Made by a program: the position numbers and the translations under genes. Of a stretch of 64,000 nt of DNA, positions 13,101 through 27,400 are shown one piece after another (position 1 is the first letter of the stretch; each line of letters begins with the position of its first letter). The notes beneath the pieces are model-generated. The model searched no databases. It saw only the letters and a list, made by a program, of their open reading frames with translations, and was not told where the DNA came from. The stretch comes from Corbicula japonica (Eukaryota; Mollusca; Bivalvia; Venerida; Cyrenidae), in the NCBI GenBank assembly GCA_038501625.1, contig JAZAYU010000037.1, positions 5,518,001 through 5,582,000 on the forward strand, written 5' to 3'.

Positions 13101-16100
13101 CTGCTCATACTTTAATGAGATACGAAACAAACGGAAATCACTTAATGCTTGTTTAAGATTATGTTTAATTTTTGTTTAGTTTCTTTATAAAGTTATTATT
13201 ATTATTATTTATGCACAGAGAAGTAGAAAACACATCACTTACCATGCTGATTATTTTATATTTTCAGAACCAGATGTATACGTTTATTGTAACTGTTGAT
13301 GACACCAAGTTTTCCAACTCTGCAACAGTGACTGTTACTGTCACAGACGTCAACGACAATTCTCCAGTTGTTGGCAACTACAATTTTGATAATTTTACTG
13401 AGAATGATCCAAATGTAGTTGGCGTTATTGCTACAGTAAGTGTCATAATAAGGCTCAGAAACAAAATGTTTGTTTTCTAAACCTTCTAGTTTATATAGTT
13501 TATAAAGAAGCAAACATAAATAACCATGAATTATTATTTATATCTTGTTCATACCTAGATTTGTTATGCATATTTGTCAACAGTAATATAAATAATTTGC
13601 AATAGCTTAAGAATATTAATACTAGTGGATTTCGATTTACCTTAAGTTTGTATGTTGATGATTAGCCACTTCGAAAAAGACCCATTTTTTATATTTTTTA
13701 TTATAAAAGGTCGTTTTAGATATGTTTAACATTGTGTATATTACCTTAAGTAGTACTATTTTTTAAACCAGAGATGAATATTCATATGACATACTCCATT
13801 AGTTGGCAGTTAAATCAGATTTCAATTACAAAAACACCACATTATAACACCAATTCAAACATAGCATTTTCTTTCTCAGAAGAATAGTAAATCCTTATTG
13901 GTTTAATTACCTAATGGTAAATACCTTGAATTCTATATATCAGATTTCTAACAATAGGTCAGAAGCAAGTAACACCTCTAGACACATTTAATCATATTTA
14001 TTCCTTCGGAGTTTATTTTCTTTAAGTTTGCTTCCCATATGGGTCTTAAAACTTTATGTATTTTAAAGATGAATGGCTTTCAACATCCCAACTTATTTGT
14101 TTCTTGTAGTTTCATTTTGCAATAAGAGATTTCTTTAATTATCACATAGTTTTTTGTCAAGTTTGTCATTTCATAATGCAGCGAATAAAAGTTTTTAGAA
14201 AATGCGTATTTCAGTTTAACCATGTTAACCGTTCGCAGTAAGATTTCATCAGTAATCACTGTATATTGTTTGTACTTGGTAAATTGATTCTTAAAAAATA
14301 GGTGAAATATGCATATCAGGAATCGCCACATTCAGAAAAAACAGCCTAACCACACCGTAAGAAGAAGAGAGAGGGAGAAAGCATGGTTAATAAAATGATC
14401 AGTTTCAAAAAAGACAACACTTACAATAAACAAAAATGAGAACCCGAGGGAGAGAAAAATCTACTAAACTGAAGACACTAAAGTTTTTTGATATCCATTA
14501 TATGACATTTCTTATATTTTAGATAAATGCAACTGACAAAGACAATGGTGGACGAAATGAGTTCTACTATGAGCTCAAATTTACTGACACTGCAGTAGAT
14601 GCTCAATATTTTAGTATTGGCAGACGAAATGGTCAGTTGTCTATTGTAAAACCACTGGACCGTGATTTTCCAAAAGGAAAAGCAGAGTTTATTTTCACTG
14701 TTGAAGTAGCAGATGGAGACCCAAGCAGCACCACTAACCCTTCGCGCTATGGTTTTGGAGAAGTGACTGTAAGACCAAAAGATGTGAACGATAACCGGCC
14801 TATTTTCCCTGAAGATTCACGTGGAATGACTGTAATGGAGAACCAACCTAACGGTATGAACATTTTTCGAACTTGGATATCACTAGAAAACCAAAAACAA
14901 TCATAAAAACAGTCTCGGAAATAGATGAAAAGGGAATTTCAAAACCAACCGAACATGACAAATATTAAAATATTGCAGTCTCGGTTACATTAACCATACG
15001 CCGCTGAACATAAAATGGTATTAATCTGAAAATTCCGCATTGAAGGTTTCATATTTACTGGCATATGCACACCATCGTTTAGGATGGATCGAAATTGTAC
15101 TGTTTATTGGTGTATCATGAGTTGCGCTTTTCTCCGGGCTGGGTGGCGTGGGCAGTTATATGCATTTCAATTACTGCCCGTGAATAAACTCAATTAAACT
15201 CAATCGAAATAGTACAATTTCGATCCATTCCAAACGATGGTATGCATAAGGCGGTGAACATGGAACATTCAATTCGGTATTTGCCGATTATAAACATTTT
15301 ATTTTCAACGGCGCAGGGTCCCCAGATAAAAGAATGGGTTTGCCCGAGAAAACAATGGGAGGAACGAAACAAAATAGTATTTTGATTGGGGATCTGAGAA
15401 TATAAATCCTGCATATCACAGACAAAACCAAAGTCAAAAATTAAAAAGCTGGAAGAATATTATTGGGGTTACTGAACAATAAACAAATCTATATTGGCTG
15501 GGATATTTGAACTACCCAACTTAACACTGGTCCTGTGTTGAAATACTGTATATGAAAAGGAAAAGAGCAGATAATCAAAGCACTACAAGTACTGATGGGT
15601 GGCGTTTTAGAGTGATTGTCATTATGGCACAACATCTACAGATTTTGTGGAGTTTCGTATTTGAGGAGTTTGAAGAAACTTTCAGATGGCAGAGCAAAGA
15701 TTTGTGTGACCGGCCTTGCTTTATCAAGTTTTCATCTACCACGGGCATTCGGGTGGATGCTAATATCCAAGACTGAAGTCATATTGTGCCATGAAAAAAT
15801 AAATAATAAGTTAACCTTTGATTTTGAAGTTTTTAATTGACTGTAAAGAAGTGAATCATATGGAAAAATAAAAAAAAAAATACTTTAAATCTGAAAAAAT
15901 TGATATTTGCATTTTGATTTGAAACAATATTTATTGATTAGAAAGAAATAAGATATGCAAAATTAAAAATAATATGACTTTAAAGCAATTTTATAAAGCA
16001 AGTTTGTCTGCACACAATTCATTTACATTGCCTTTCATCTAATCTGAGTGAATTTTCTCTTGGCCCTTCTGAAAGATTTTGATTTCCGAAACTAAATCAT

Positions 16101-19100
16101 TTAACTTCAAACTAACTTCAGCATCCCAATCTTCAGTCACATATTGAAACTTTTTACAATATGTAGTTTTCTTTTTGAATGGGTGCATTTTGCAAGCTGG
16201 TGGCTTATTATAATAAACTCTTTTCCAAGTAGTTCATAACCCTCTTAATATTTTTTACATTTATTTGTTCTGATCAACACTTCAAAATTTTGAAATTGAT
16301 GGACAGCAGATATGTGTCAATAAAATTTTCTCCGAGCCGTCATCTACTTTTACAAATTCCCAATGGTATGTTTTTATTGTCAGCATATGATTTTAGCACT
16401 AATACAAGTCTATTCCAATGAAAGGCTATGAAATCCAATGACTTGTTTTTTAATATCTTGCTTTGAGATGTTCAAGGCCTTTTACATAGGCACAGGACAT
16501 AATTCAGCTACTCTTCGATTGGACATTGCTTGAACCCTAATAACTGAAAGCAACAACAAAAAATAATGTAAATTTATGGAAAAAAAATACTTCTCTGAAC
16601 TACCAACATTTATTTAATTTTAAAAGAAACTTTGTTTGTCCACAATTTCACATTGCAAGTACATGTTAACGTATCGCTATAATATAGCGTAGCTGGGAGT
16701 TGGGGCGAAAATTTGGGTACGAATTAATCTGAACGTTTTATACGATAAATAGGCGCAAGATTTGTAATAATCGATCAATTTTATGAAAATAATGATCTAT
16801 TTTAACTGAAATTTGTCAATATATTGTCATGTAAGAAACTGCAACTACCCGAAATTCTCGTGCACAAAGCAATGTATCACCCAAACTTTAAAAGCCGTCA
16901 CACAAACTTCACACCTTACTTCCTGGTTCAGAGTGAAAGTAGAATCTACTTTCACTTTGAACCAGGAAGTAAGATTTCCTTGAATTTCTTGAAAACCATA
17001 ACACTATTTTGACGAATTAGCACTTAACATTGTAGGCCAACATAAACTTATTTCAGGTATGAGTTGCTTTGGTATATTGTTCATGAATTTCAGAGTTCTC
17101 ATGCAAACGGTTTTTCTTTTGTTTTAGTATGTGCTTGGTAATTAGAACATGAATTAGACTAAATTGAGCTTTCAAACATTTACTACATCCATAGCTAAAT
17201 ACATTTCTTTACTAAAATCTAGGTGGCATTAAGTATTTCCCACAAAATTCATTTCTGAAATTGTAGCTAGTTTTCGCCATTTGCAATGTTTGCGACCTCT
17301 TAAAACTCTAAGCATGTATAAAGTATTGACTTAAGATTATTTTAACTTTTGCCATTAATTATTGGAGCTGTGAATTCTTTTAAACTTTTTAGATAAGGAT
17401 TTGGAACTTTTAACGTATGCCTAACATTCAGAATATATTGTTTCGGTACATATTTCATGTATTATTATATTACAGCTCTAGTTGTTTCCAGGTACTCGTG
17501 TTGGAATGGTTGTAATAGTGGACTATGATGATGGTGTCAATGCCGAGTTTGACCTCATTATTATTCAACAGACACCTGCCCATATTGTGAGACTAAGGGA
17601 GCCTGATAGAATTGAACTTGAAACAACCACTGTTCTAGACCGAGAAGTTCGGGAAACATACCTGATTGTGGTACAAGCGATAGATCGCGGCAATCCTCGT
17701 CTGACTGGTACTGGCACACTGACGCTTACTGTTGGAGATGAGAATGATAATGCTCCTGTGTTCAATGCCACGTACAAGTTTGTTTTGTCAGAATCACAGA
17801 AAACTGGTAAGATCATATCTTTTAATTAACTACAATGTATGTTTGACATCCCGAAAAGCATTACTTAAAGAAAATCATTTTTATATTAAAAACTTTTTTA
17901 TTTAATTAAATGAATTAACTATTGTAAACATGCTTAAAAGAAGTTTTGCTGGTAATAACGAAGCGAATAGCTTCATCTCGTTTATGCAAAACTTGCTCCT
18001 GCTATAAAGGCAGCTAACTGGATTCCTCCTTTGAGCTGGAGGAAGACATCCCCTCCCCGATTCAGAGATATTGTTGGCATCAATGGGAACAAGTGTTTTA
18101 ATAGTGCTTGAACTCAGGGCCGCATACTTTACCGGAAACGCTGTCCTAACCAAGATAGTTGGGCTGCTGACACCCTTTAACCCTTTAGTACGACTATATA
18201 TGAACTAATTAAACAGTAGATAGGCTTAACTAAATTTGTTTAAAAAGGGCATTGCCATTCGAGTAGTTAGTTACAATATACGCAAAAGGGTAGTTTGAAA
18301 ACCATCGAACACGATCACTATGAAAATATTCCAGGCCCGGTTTGATTGGGCCTGTTTATAGGCTAGGCAGCAAAGGAAATGCATATAACAGCCCTCGCCG
18401 CCTAGCACTGGCTTGAACGTAACTTAATATTTAAACAAGTTAACAGTACCAAGTGAGATCCATCCTAAACGATGATTTAAATATGGCGGTGAACATGGAA
18501 TCTTCAATACGATATTTTCATATTAATACCATTTAGTGATGAGAGGCTCGTTGTCACCAGATAAAGTAATGAATTTGCCCTAAACTTGGCGGATTTGAAT
18601 AGAATAGAAATTTGACAGGGGATTTAAGAATATAAATTCTGCGTATCATGAAGAACGCTGAAAGCAAAAATTAAAATTAAAAAGCAGCAAATAAGCTTTA
18701 TGTGATTTAACAATATCCAAATGTTGAACTGACTGTGATATTGAAATCATCAGTATAAATCAGGCCTAAATATTGAAATAAAAGTATTTAAGGAGTACTA
18801 TAAAATATGCATATGTATTGTGCTCAACCCTCAAAGGTTGTAATCGATTGTGTGTACATTAAGACTTACACAGCAGCCACATGGAAGAGAAACACTTTTA
18901 CAATGATATTGAAATGGGTACAGGCATTTACACAGACAAGATTCACAGCAAATTTTAACAAGAAACGTTAAATTTTTAATAACATTTATTATCAGTTTTA
19001 TAAATACCATGCATAAAGAAATGACATCATCTGTCTTTCTCTTGTAGGCGAGGTTGGCAGGTTTCAGGCTTATGACAAGGATAAGGGAAACAATGCTGAG

Positions 19101-22032
19101 CTAACTTATTCTCTCGCCAATGAGGATACAACCTACTTCAAAATGGACCAGGACAGAACACTGAATCAAGGCATCTTAAAGATCTTCCAGGTCAATATGC
19201 ACGTTGTTACTTTCCAATATGTAGCTTGCAAAGAAAAAAAGGAAATTAACATTTTTATTTAAAAAAAACCCTCATTTTCTGTAATTAATATGGGTGTCTG
19301 GACAATCTTCTAGAGGTAAAGAGATTACATTGTTTAAAACATCATACAACAGTCCATGGTTAATTACATTTTTAAAACATCATACAGCAGTCCATGGTTA
19401 ATTACATTTTTAAAACATCATACAGCAGTCCATGGTTAATTACATTTTTTAAAACATCATACAGCAGTCCATGGTTAATTTCATTTTTTAAAACATCATA
19501 CAGCAGTCCATGGTTAATTACATTTTTAGAGGAATTTATATAAGCTAGGGATGGGACCGAACATTCGAATATCCGAATATTCGCAAACCGGCCGAATATT
19601 CGGAAGCCGAAACGGTATTCGGATACTTGCATTTTTTACTATTACGATCTATTAAACAAAATGAAACTTAAAATCCCTATAATTTCTGATTATTTTGAAA
19701 GTTATTCTCCGTGTCAATTACACCTGTCATACCGTATCTGGTCATTAACAAGTTGTTGATTTGGATAGTTGACACGAGTGCCTGAATCGCCGCTGTATAT
19801 TGGCAGTTAGGACGAGGTGCGAACGGAGTGTTGTTTGACATCATTGTCTGCTTTAATTGGCAACATTGACATTTTATTTTCAGGTAAACAAAACGTAAAT
19901 AACAAACACCCAATTAAAAACTTACCCAATCAGTCTTAATTTCTTTTTTTTTAAAGCCAATCAAAATGAATCGCTCACAAATTAACAAATGAAACATCAT
20001 TACTCCTTTGAGTGTAAATGCATTAATTACGAATAATAAAATAACAAAAACATATATCAATATCAAGGGTTGGACGCGCTATTCGATGATAAGTAATGAC
20101 TTCACGTCATACTGTACACACGATGACGACTACGACAACAACAACAACTAAAGGCATCGGCAGTACTATCTTCAAAACTGATTCCAATTCATGAGTTATC
20201 GACTGCCAGTATCAATGGGTTGCATTAGTAACTAAAATTAAACACTTTTGATTGTTTCAAACCCGTAATAACGTTAATTACGTTAATAAGAGGTAATAAA
20301 GAGTTCGTCTGGCAAAACTTTACATATTTTCGGATAAGCTAGTATTCGGATAGCGAAATATTAACCGTTGATCACGCGAATATCCGAATATATTCGGATA
20401 ACCTATGCGAATATTCGAATGCCTATTTTAGAATTCGTTCCCATCCCTAATATAAGCACTCCACGAGGGCTTGTTTTCCAATCCATTATGTAATAATTAT
20501 ATACATCTGTATTATTGTTTGAATATATATTATATTTACATGAAATAAATATTGTTTAAACCAATTACATTTTTAAAACATCATACAGCTGTCCATGGTT
20601 AAGAACTGACGTTAAATCTAACTTTTCACATCCTCTAAATATTTTCAACAGCAATAATTGAATTGTATTAATATAGTACTTGTGCTTTGCCCAATTACTG
20701 GCCATTTGAAAGAACTTTACGATTGAAGAGCAGAATAACAATATAAGCAATCTCTCAAGTTGAATTGACTGCACTCTCCTATCTTATCGGTGGTTGGCGG
20801 GATATAAGGGTCTAGTCTTATAATGTTGTTTCTTTGCTTTTTTATGCAAATTGATGAATAGGTACCGTTGAAAGCCACCGAACACGACAAATATGAAAAT
20901 ATTGCAGGCTGGGTTTGATTGAGCCTGTTCATGGACAGTACTAGAAATGCATTTTAATGTCCAAACTGCCCAGCATGGAGTTCAGGGCAACTCAATACTT
21001 TAGTTTTTTATGTTACTGCATTCTAATTCTCAAAAAAACAATATTAATTGTCATAAATTATTTGTAACATTTTAAATTCAAATTAAAGAGTACCGTCATA
21101 GTGTTCTACAGCACTAAGCATGCTTGGTGTTTAACCCATATACAGTAAATCTCTTTACTTACCACTTTGGCAGTTTATAAGCTTACAGAGGTTTACGGGT
21201 AAATCGTGAAAAAAATGCCTGAGCTTAATCAGTTTCTTTTCAGCACCACAAAATATTAGCAAACATCATACCACGAGGGGTTACAATCTTGACAAGTTTT
21301 TTTGCCACTGGGGTTTTAATTTGCTTTTTTTTAAATTTCAGGCTGTGGACTTCGATGACTTTAACAATTTACAACGTAGTTTTCACCTCACAACATATGC
21401 AGTTGACTTTAACCCGTGTCAAAACAACGACAATAGGGCAGAATCTAAGATAGAAATTCAGGTTACAGATTATAATGATGAAGTACCAACTTTTGTCGAG
21501 AGAGAAAAGACAGTATCTGTTTCTGAAGCATCTCCTGTTGGAACGACTCTTGCTACGTTCAGTGCAAATGATAAAGACGTTAATCCTGCCTTTGGAACAT
21601 TTGAGTATGTTTATATAAATGATAGTGCCTCTAGCTGGGAGCGAACCCACACCGTCACGACGACAGTGCCTAGCCCTGCAATTCAGGCGACGCAACCAAT
21701 TGAGCTAAGCGGGACAACCCCAAAAAAGGTTGATCGGATAGCCCTGATATACGTAACAATCACTGCATGACATCGGTAACGGGTTAATTTTTCTGATAAC
21801 AGTACTTACTATATGTACGGGGAGACTTTTTACGGCCGCCACACTGCACAAATAGCGCAACTGTGAATTTTAAATGATAGTGCCTCTAGCTGGGAGCGAA
21901 CCCGCACCGTCACGGCGACAGCGCCTAGCACTGCAATTCCCAATTGAGCTAACCGGGACAACCCCAAAGAAGGTTGATCGGATAGCCCTGATATGCGTAA
22001 CAATCACTGCATGACATCATTTATTCTGTATT

Positions 22033-22066
<34 letters not shown>

Positions 22067-24209
22067 ATGCTTGTTATAGGTATTTCAATTCAAAAAGGAC
22101 GTCACAAACAATTTACGAAAAAGAAAGCCTTTGGGGATACCGCATTGGAACGGTCAGTGGCAAAACAAATTGCCACTGGGGGCTTAAACCAGGTTCTAGG
22201 GTGCACCAACCTCACACTTGCTCCAACAGGTTCTCATATCACAAAACAAGTACAAGTTGTCTTGGTGAAATAACTCCAACCCACCCATCTGCTCAACAAT
22301 GCTGCATGCAAAAGCACGCAAACATATACAGGTGTTCGAATTATCAAGAGTTAATGCATACAAGGTATATAGGCGTTTTGTCGGGACCGATATACGACTT
22401 CGAAATATCTACGTTGTTCGAATTATCGAAGTTCGAATTATCGAGGTCCGACTGTTAAACATAAGAAGCTAATAGCATTGCAAAGCCAAAGGTCGGGTAC
22501 TCAATGATCTTACTTTTAATTTTATTAATATTGCTGACTCACTAATAAATTCCAACTTGTGTATCACAGATTTCAATGATTTAAATCTTTATCAAGATGA
22601 AAAATTGAAACATAAAGCATTTTCTATTAAATTAATTATTATGAGGTTAAAAAGATAATAGATTCATCTAATATAAAGAAGGCTACTGGGCCTGGTGAAA
22701 GTGGACCACGTATTTTAAAAATAAGTTGTGATTATGTTTCGTCTGCTATTTCGAAAAAATAATGATTGCATAGTGTTAGGCGATTTTCCCAAAAAACTTA
22801 AAGAGGCAGCAGTTCTTCCTCTTTATAAAACAAGGGCAAAGAGAAGACCCAAATAATTACCGACCGATATCAATTTTAAACACTTCAAAAATTATTGAAC
22901 GCCACGTGGCAAATAAAGCGCATGAGCTTTTGCAATCTACAAACATTTTACACAAGACTCAGTCTGGATTTAGGAAAACCCGTTCATGCCTAACAGCCCT
23001 TGAATACCTAACTGATAACTGGGTGACAGATATTGATAATGGTAAACTAGTTGAAAGTGTATTCTTAGATCTTAGCAAAGCATTCGACATGGTTAATCAT
23101 GAAATTCTTCTGCATAAATTAAAACTTTATCACTTCGATAACTAGGCGTTAAAATGGTTTAAATCTTATTTAACAGATAGACACCAATTTGTCAAGGTTA
23201 ATAATTTCGAGTCAAAAAAACTCCTTATCAAGTACGGGGTACCCCGGTGTTCTATTCTAGGTCTTGGTCCTCTGTTGTTTTTTTCCTTTATGTCAATGAC
23301 CTACCTTTATCGGCACCAGAATCTAATCTTGACATGTATGCCGATGATTCAACCTTACATTGCTCTGCAAAGAATGTTTCTGATATTCAAGAAAAACTTC
23401 GAAAAGTTCACATTCATTTAAACAACTGGTGTTCTTTAAATAGCATGGCATTAAATCAGTTAAAAACAACTTGCATGCTCATTGGTCAAAATCTAAGATT
23501 AAACGTTCTGCTCCTCTAAATGTTTCAATAAATCAATTGCAAATTCAAAATGTTGAAACTCAGATTATTTTATGTGTTGTTGTAGACAAAATCATGTAAT
23601 GCTCAACACAAATAGAGAAAGTGTGCAAAAAACTCAAAAGTCAAAATTATAGCATATCAAAATATCTCACTCATGAAATGAAAGAAATGTTTTATAATGC
23701 TTATCTTACTCCAATTATAGATTATGGGTTAGTTACATGGGGAGGATGCTCAAAAAGACTGTTAGATAAGGTTTTCAAATTTCAACATAAATTTGCAAAA
23801 CTGATATTTCCTAAACAAGCTAATGTGCAACGGTTAATTCTTTCAAGAACTTAAACTGGTTACAATAACAGACCGCTTTAAATACTATATTGCTATTATC
23901 GTTTATAAAACTATTAACAATTTAGCTTCTTCATACATGAGAGAATTAATTCATACATGTAACAATGAAAACTACAATTTGCGATCACGAGTAATTTAAA
24001 TCTAGTTGTCCTAAAACCAAACACAGAATACCTAAAAAGACATTCAGTTACTATGGAATGGTGATCTGGAATACAATAGAATTTATAACGAAACTAGAAA
24101 TTTTAAAAAGACGCATAAAACTTACTTGCTAAAAATATTTTGACTTCTTAGAACACTGCTCGGTAAATGTGTGTGATTTTGTGTTATTAATTTTTATTTT
24201 TTTCATTTA

Positions 24210-24273
<64 letters not shown>

Positions 24274-24436
24274 TATTGTTGTGTGTGCGTGTGTGTAGTT
24301 AGATGGCCTCTTGAAAATAACTTGTGTATAATTGTTATTTGACTAGGTATGAAACTTAAGAGTTAACCGTCTTAAAATAAAGAATTTATTATTATTATTA
24401 TTATTATAATTAGTATTGTTATTGTTGTTGTTGTTA

Positions 24437-24483
<47 letters not shown>

Positions 24484-27400
24484 GAGACCAGAGCTCCTGG
24501 AGTAAAATCAGCAAGAACACGATGACAGAGATAAAAAAAAGGAATCGAGCTTCTAGGTTCTTTAAAGAACAGATTTCCCCATAAACCTTTAAAATCTCCA
24601 TAAAAACCAAATATTGATTAAAATCAACACTAAATATGAAAAATCACTTTAAATTTCACCATTTCGATGCAAGTTGAGACATATTAATAGTACAGTTTTT
24701 GGTCTCGGGGATTTATCATCACTTTGGTGTACACTTTAGGTATTATATCCAGCAGAAGTCTGATACATTGAACAACTTTGCCATCAATCAACGGGGAGAA
24801 GTTTCAATCAAGCATCAATTAGATCGAGAGAAAATCGCTAGGCATATAATTCACATTCTGGCTATTGACAACATTAATGGTAAGCTCACCAGTATTGCTT
24901 TTTGTTTATCATGAAGCACAAGTTCAAGATCATGAGGTAATTGTGAGAAATAAAGTATGCGTTATTAGTTTCTAGCTCATCAATTTAGCCATTTTCATTT
25001 CTAAAGCATACAAATGTTATATTTTGATTATTTTCCTGGTCATAGTTTTTTGCAAGTTTTATTGCTGATTCCCAGATTTAATTAAAAATACAACTGCATT
25101 ATTCGAAAACCACTACTGCAATTACAGTAACTGTATTTCTCAACCAGCATTTTATGGGAATTCAAAGAAAATAAGAACATCACTACTGCTACTACTGTAT
25201 TTCTCAACCAGTGTTTTATGGGAATTAAAAGAAAATAAGAGAAATACTTTTTTTACTTTATTGGTAAAATTTGCCTGTAAATTCAAAACGAAAGGCTAAT
25301 TTAACTTCTTTACATTCTGCAGAGCCGGCATGCTTGATAATTTGCCCATATCATGGGTGCACACTACAAGTTTTATACCCCCCAATGTTTTTCAACTGAT
25401 CCTAGGCGGATACCCACATTGCCATCATTTTTATTAATATTAATTATTTGTTGTGTCTACATATCGAGGGCTGAACGGAAAACTGTCGTAACTCACTTTT
25501 TCAAAAGTTTACAGGAGAAGCAAAAAACTGTATATTTTGTTACTAGAATATTTTTCTTATGTTTTTATTTAACAAATAGGCATAAAATATCAATATTTTA
25601 CTGTAATAAAATATAATGTTTTGAAAAAAAATTATTTGAGATAATATTGAATAATTTTTGACTTACGACAGTTTTACATCTGAAATGTTTAAAATACTGA
25701 TACTAAAATTAATGGAAAACTGTCGTAACTCAAAACAGCTTATCATCTTTTGACATTAAAAGTGATAGTTAAATACCTTCTTTGGACCTTTTTTGGTATC
25801 CATTGTATTTTATTCACTTCCTTTAAAGTCTTATAGGTCTTAAAATGTATATTTTGATGCATGTTGATCAGTTTTCGACTAAGGGAAATTAACTTCAACC
25901 CAGACTGTTGATTTATAAGCAGTATACTGAATTTATTATTTGCAAAATTCTTGTATTATCAAATGTTTAACATTTGATAGTATTCTTTTTATATACAGTC
26001 AAACTTGCATTAAGCAGCCACCTAAGGGAGTGACAAAAAGTGACTGTTTAACTTGGGTGGCTGTTTAAGACAGGTAAAAATTATAACACGATGTCAGTTT
26101 AAGACAGATGGCTGCTGAATGCAGGTGTCTTCTAAGGCAGATTCAACTGTAGGTATTTAAAAATTCAACTGTATACTGGGTACTTGTTTTGCATATTGAC
26201 TTCCATAGATTAACATGAAGTTTGTGAAAGTCTTAGTAAATTTTTGGAAACTTATCCAAAATGTCTTTTACTTTCAACCATTATGAATATTTTCGACGAA
26301 GAAAAGAAATTCAGATAAGTTTCATATCAGAAATTAATTTTGACTATAATAACAAACTAGTTTTTTCTTTTCAAACAGGAGATATTAATATGACCTATAA
26401 GGCAAAACTTTGATGAGTATGGTTTCACTGAAAGACAATTTACTGCTATTTTTGTACATTTTCTTTTTAATTTTATTCGCAAAAACATCTTTTTTCCAGT
26501 ATTTAATGGATTTTAATTGTTATTGATACAATGATTGCGACAGAATTTGTACTGTAATGGAAAAATAACCCCTTTTTGGCAAAATAAATTAGCTCAAAGC
26601 AAGGAGCACTTAACCCTTTACTCCATGGTTATACCTTTTATTGCTGGGTGTGATGGGCTAACAGTGTCTATCGGCCGGCACATCTGTTCTGCCTTGTTTG
26701 GATCTAAAATGTTCGCTTTTAGATTCACTACGTTATTCCTGACCATGGAGTAATCTAACAGAGTAGTGTGATTAATTATGGCAAAATTTAATTTCCTTTT
26801 CCTTTTCCTTTTATTCGGTAACAACTGTGTTGATTGACAGATGAGCCAAATGTATTAAAGCTTTGAGATCATGGTCAAATCACAAGAGCAATTTATTTGT
26901 AAACTTTATATATTATTTAATAAAGATCATAAACATAATTATATTCGAAGATAATTTTATAAAAACCTCAGAGATACAAAATGACTAAACCAACTGATAT
27001 AAAAATGCTGGTCTGTGCCACAGAGGCAAAAATTCTTGTCGCGAAATAGATAAATTAAAAAAATATCTACTCAAAATGAAGTTAACCTCAGAATGATAAA
27101 AATTGGTAGGTTCTATAGTAGGTTTTAAGCTATCTGGAATGCCACAATTGGGCATGTGTTAATGACTTAATGAACCCTTAATGAAGCAATAAATGGGAAA
27201 AGTTTGCACTGCAAACTCCTATTCCAATTTCTGTCCATATAGTGTACTTAAAAGAAAAAAACACACCATATTTTGCATGTTTCAATTGGGAAAATGTGTG
27301 CAATTTTCAAAACTGTGATAGTAAGGTATCTGTTCAAATTTTGGTTACTTTATTTTTACAATAACTTCAGCTCTTGCCTGTATTTACGGTATGTACAGTG

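Larger units (their letters stand above)
22020..24749 (-). mobile_element. 3' part of the RT element (copy 3, minus strand), interrupted
   Basis: The GA microsatellite (22036-22063), 22064-22325, 22457-22513 and 24485-24736 together match the tail of the RT elements at 33470-33900 and 40660-41130. Examples are 'cggtcagtggcaaaacaaat', 'gaagctaatagc' and 'ccgagaccagagctcctgg'. A small TIR fragment and a LINE interrupt it. Its minus-strand 5' side abuts the acceptor of exon 11, and the homology with 33141-33300 includes that acceptor. Confidence 0.65.

Noticed and set aside
19335..19530. CRISPR-like regular repeats
   Set aside because: Units are head to tail without unique spacers, in an animal intron; this is a minisatellite.
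21605..21770. Extension of cadherin exon 10 to a stop at 21770
   Set aside because: The extension is SINE sequence, and the donor gtatgt at 21605 joins exon 11 in exact phase with a good cadherin repeat.
22067..22458. Two overlapping ORFs of 68 and 85 codons
   Set aside because: They fall in the tail of the RT element, which is non-coding in the other copies.
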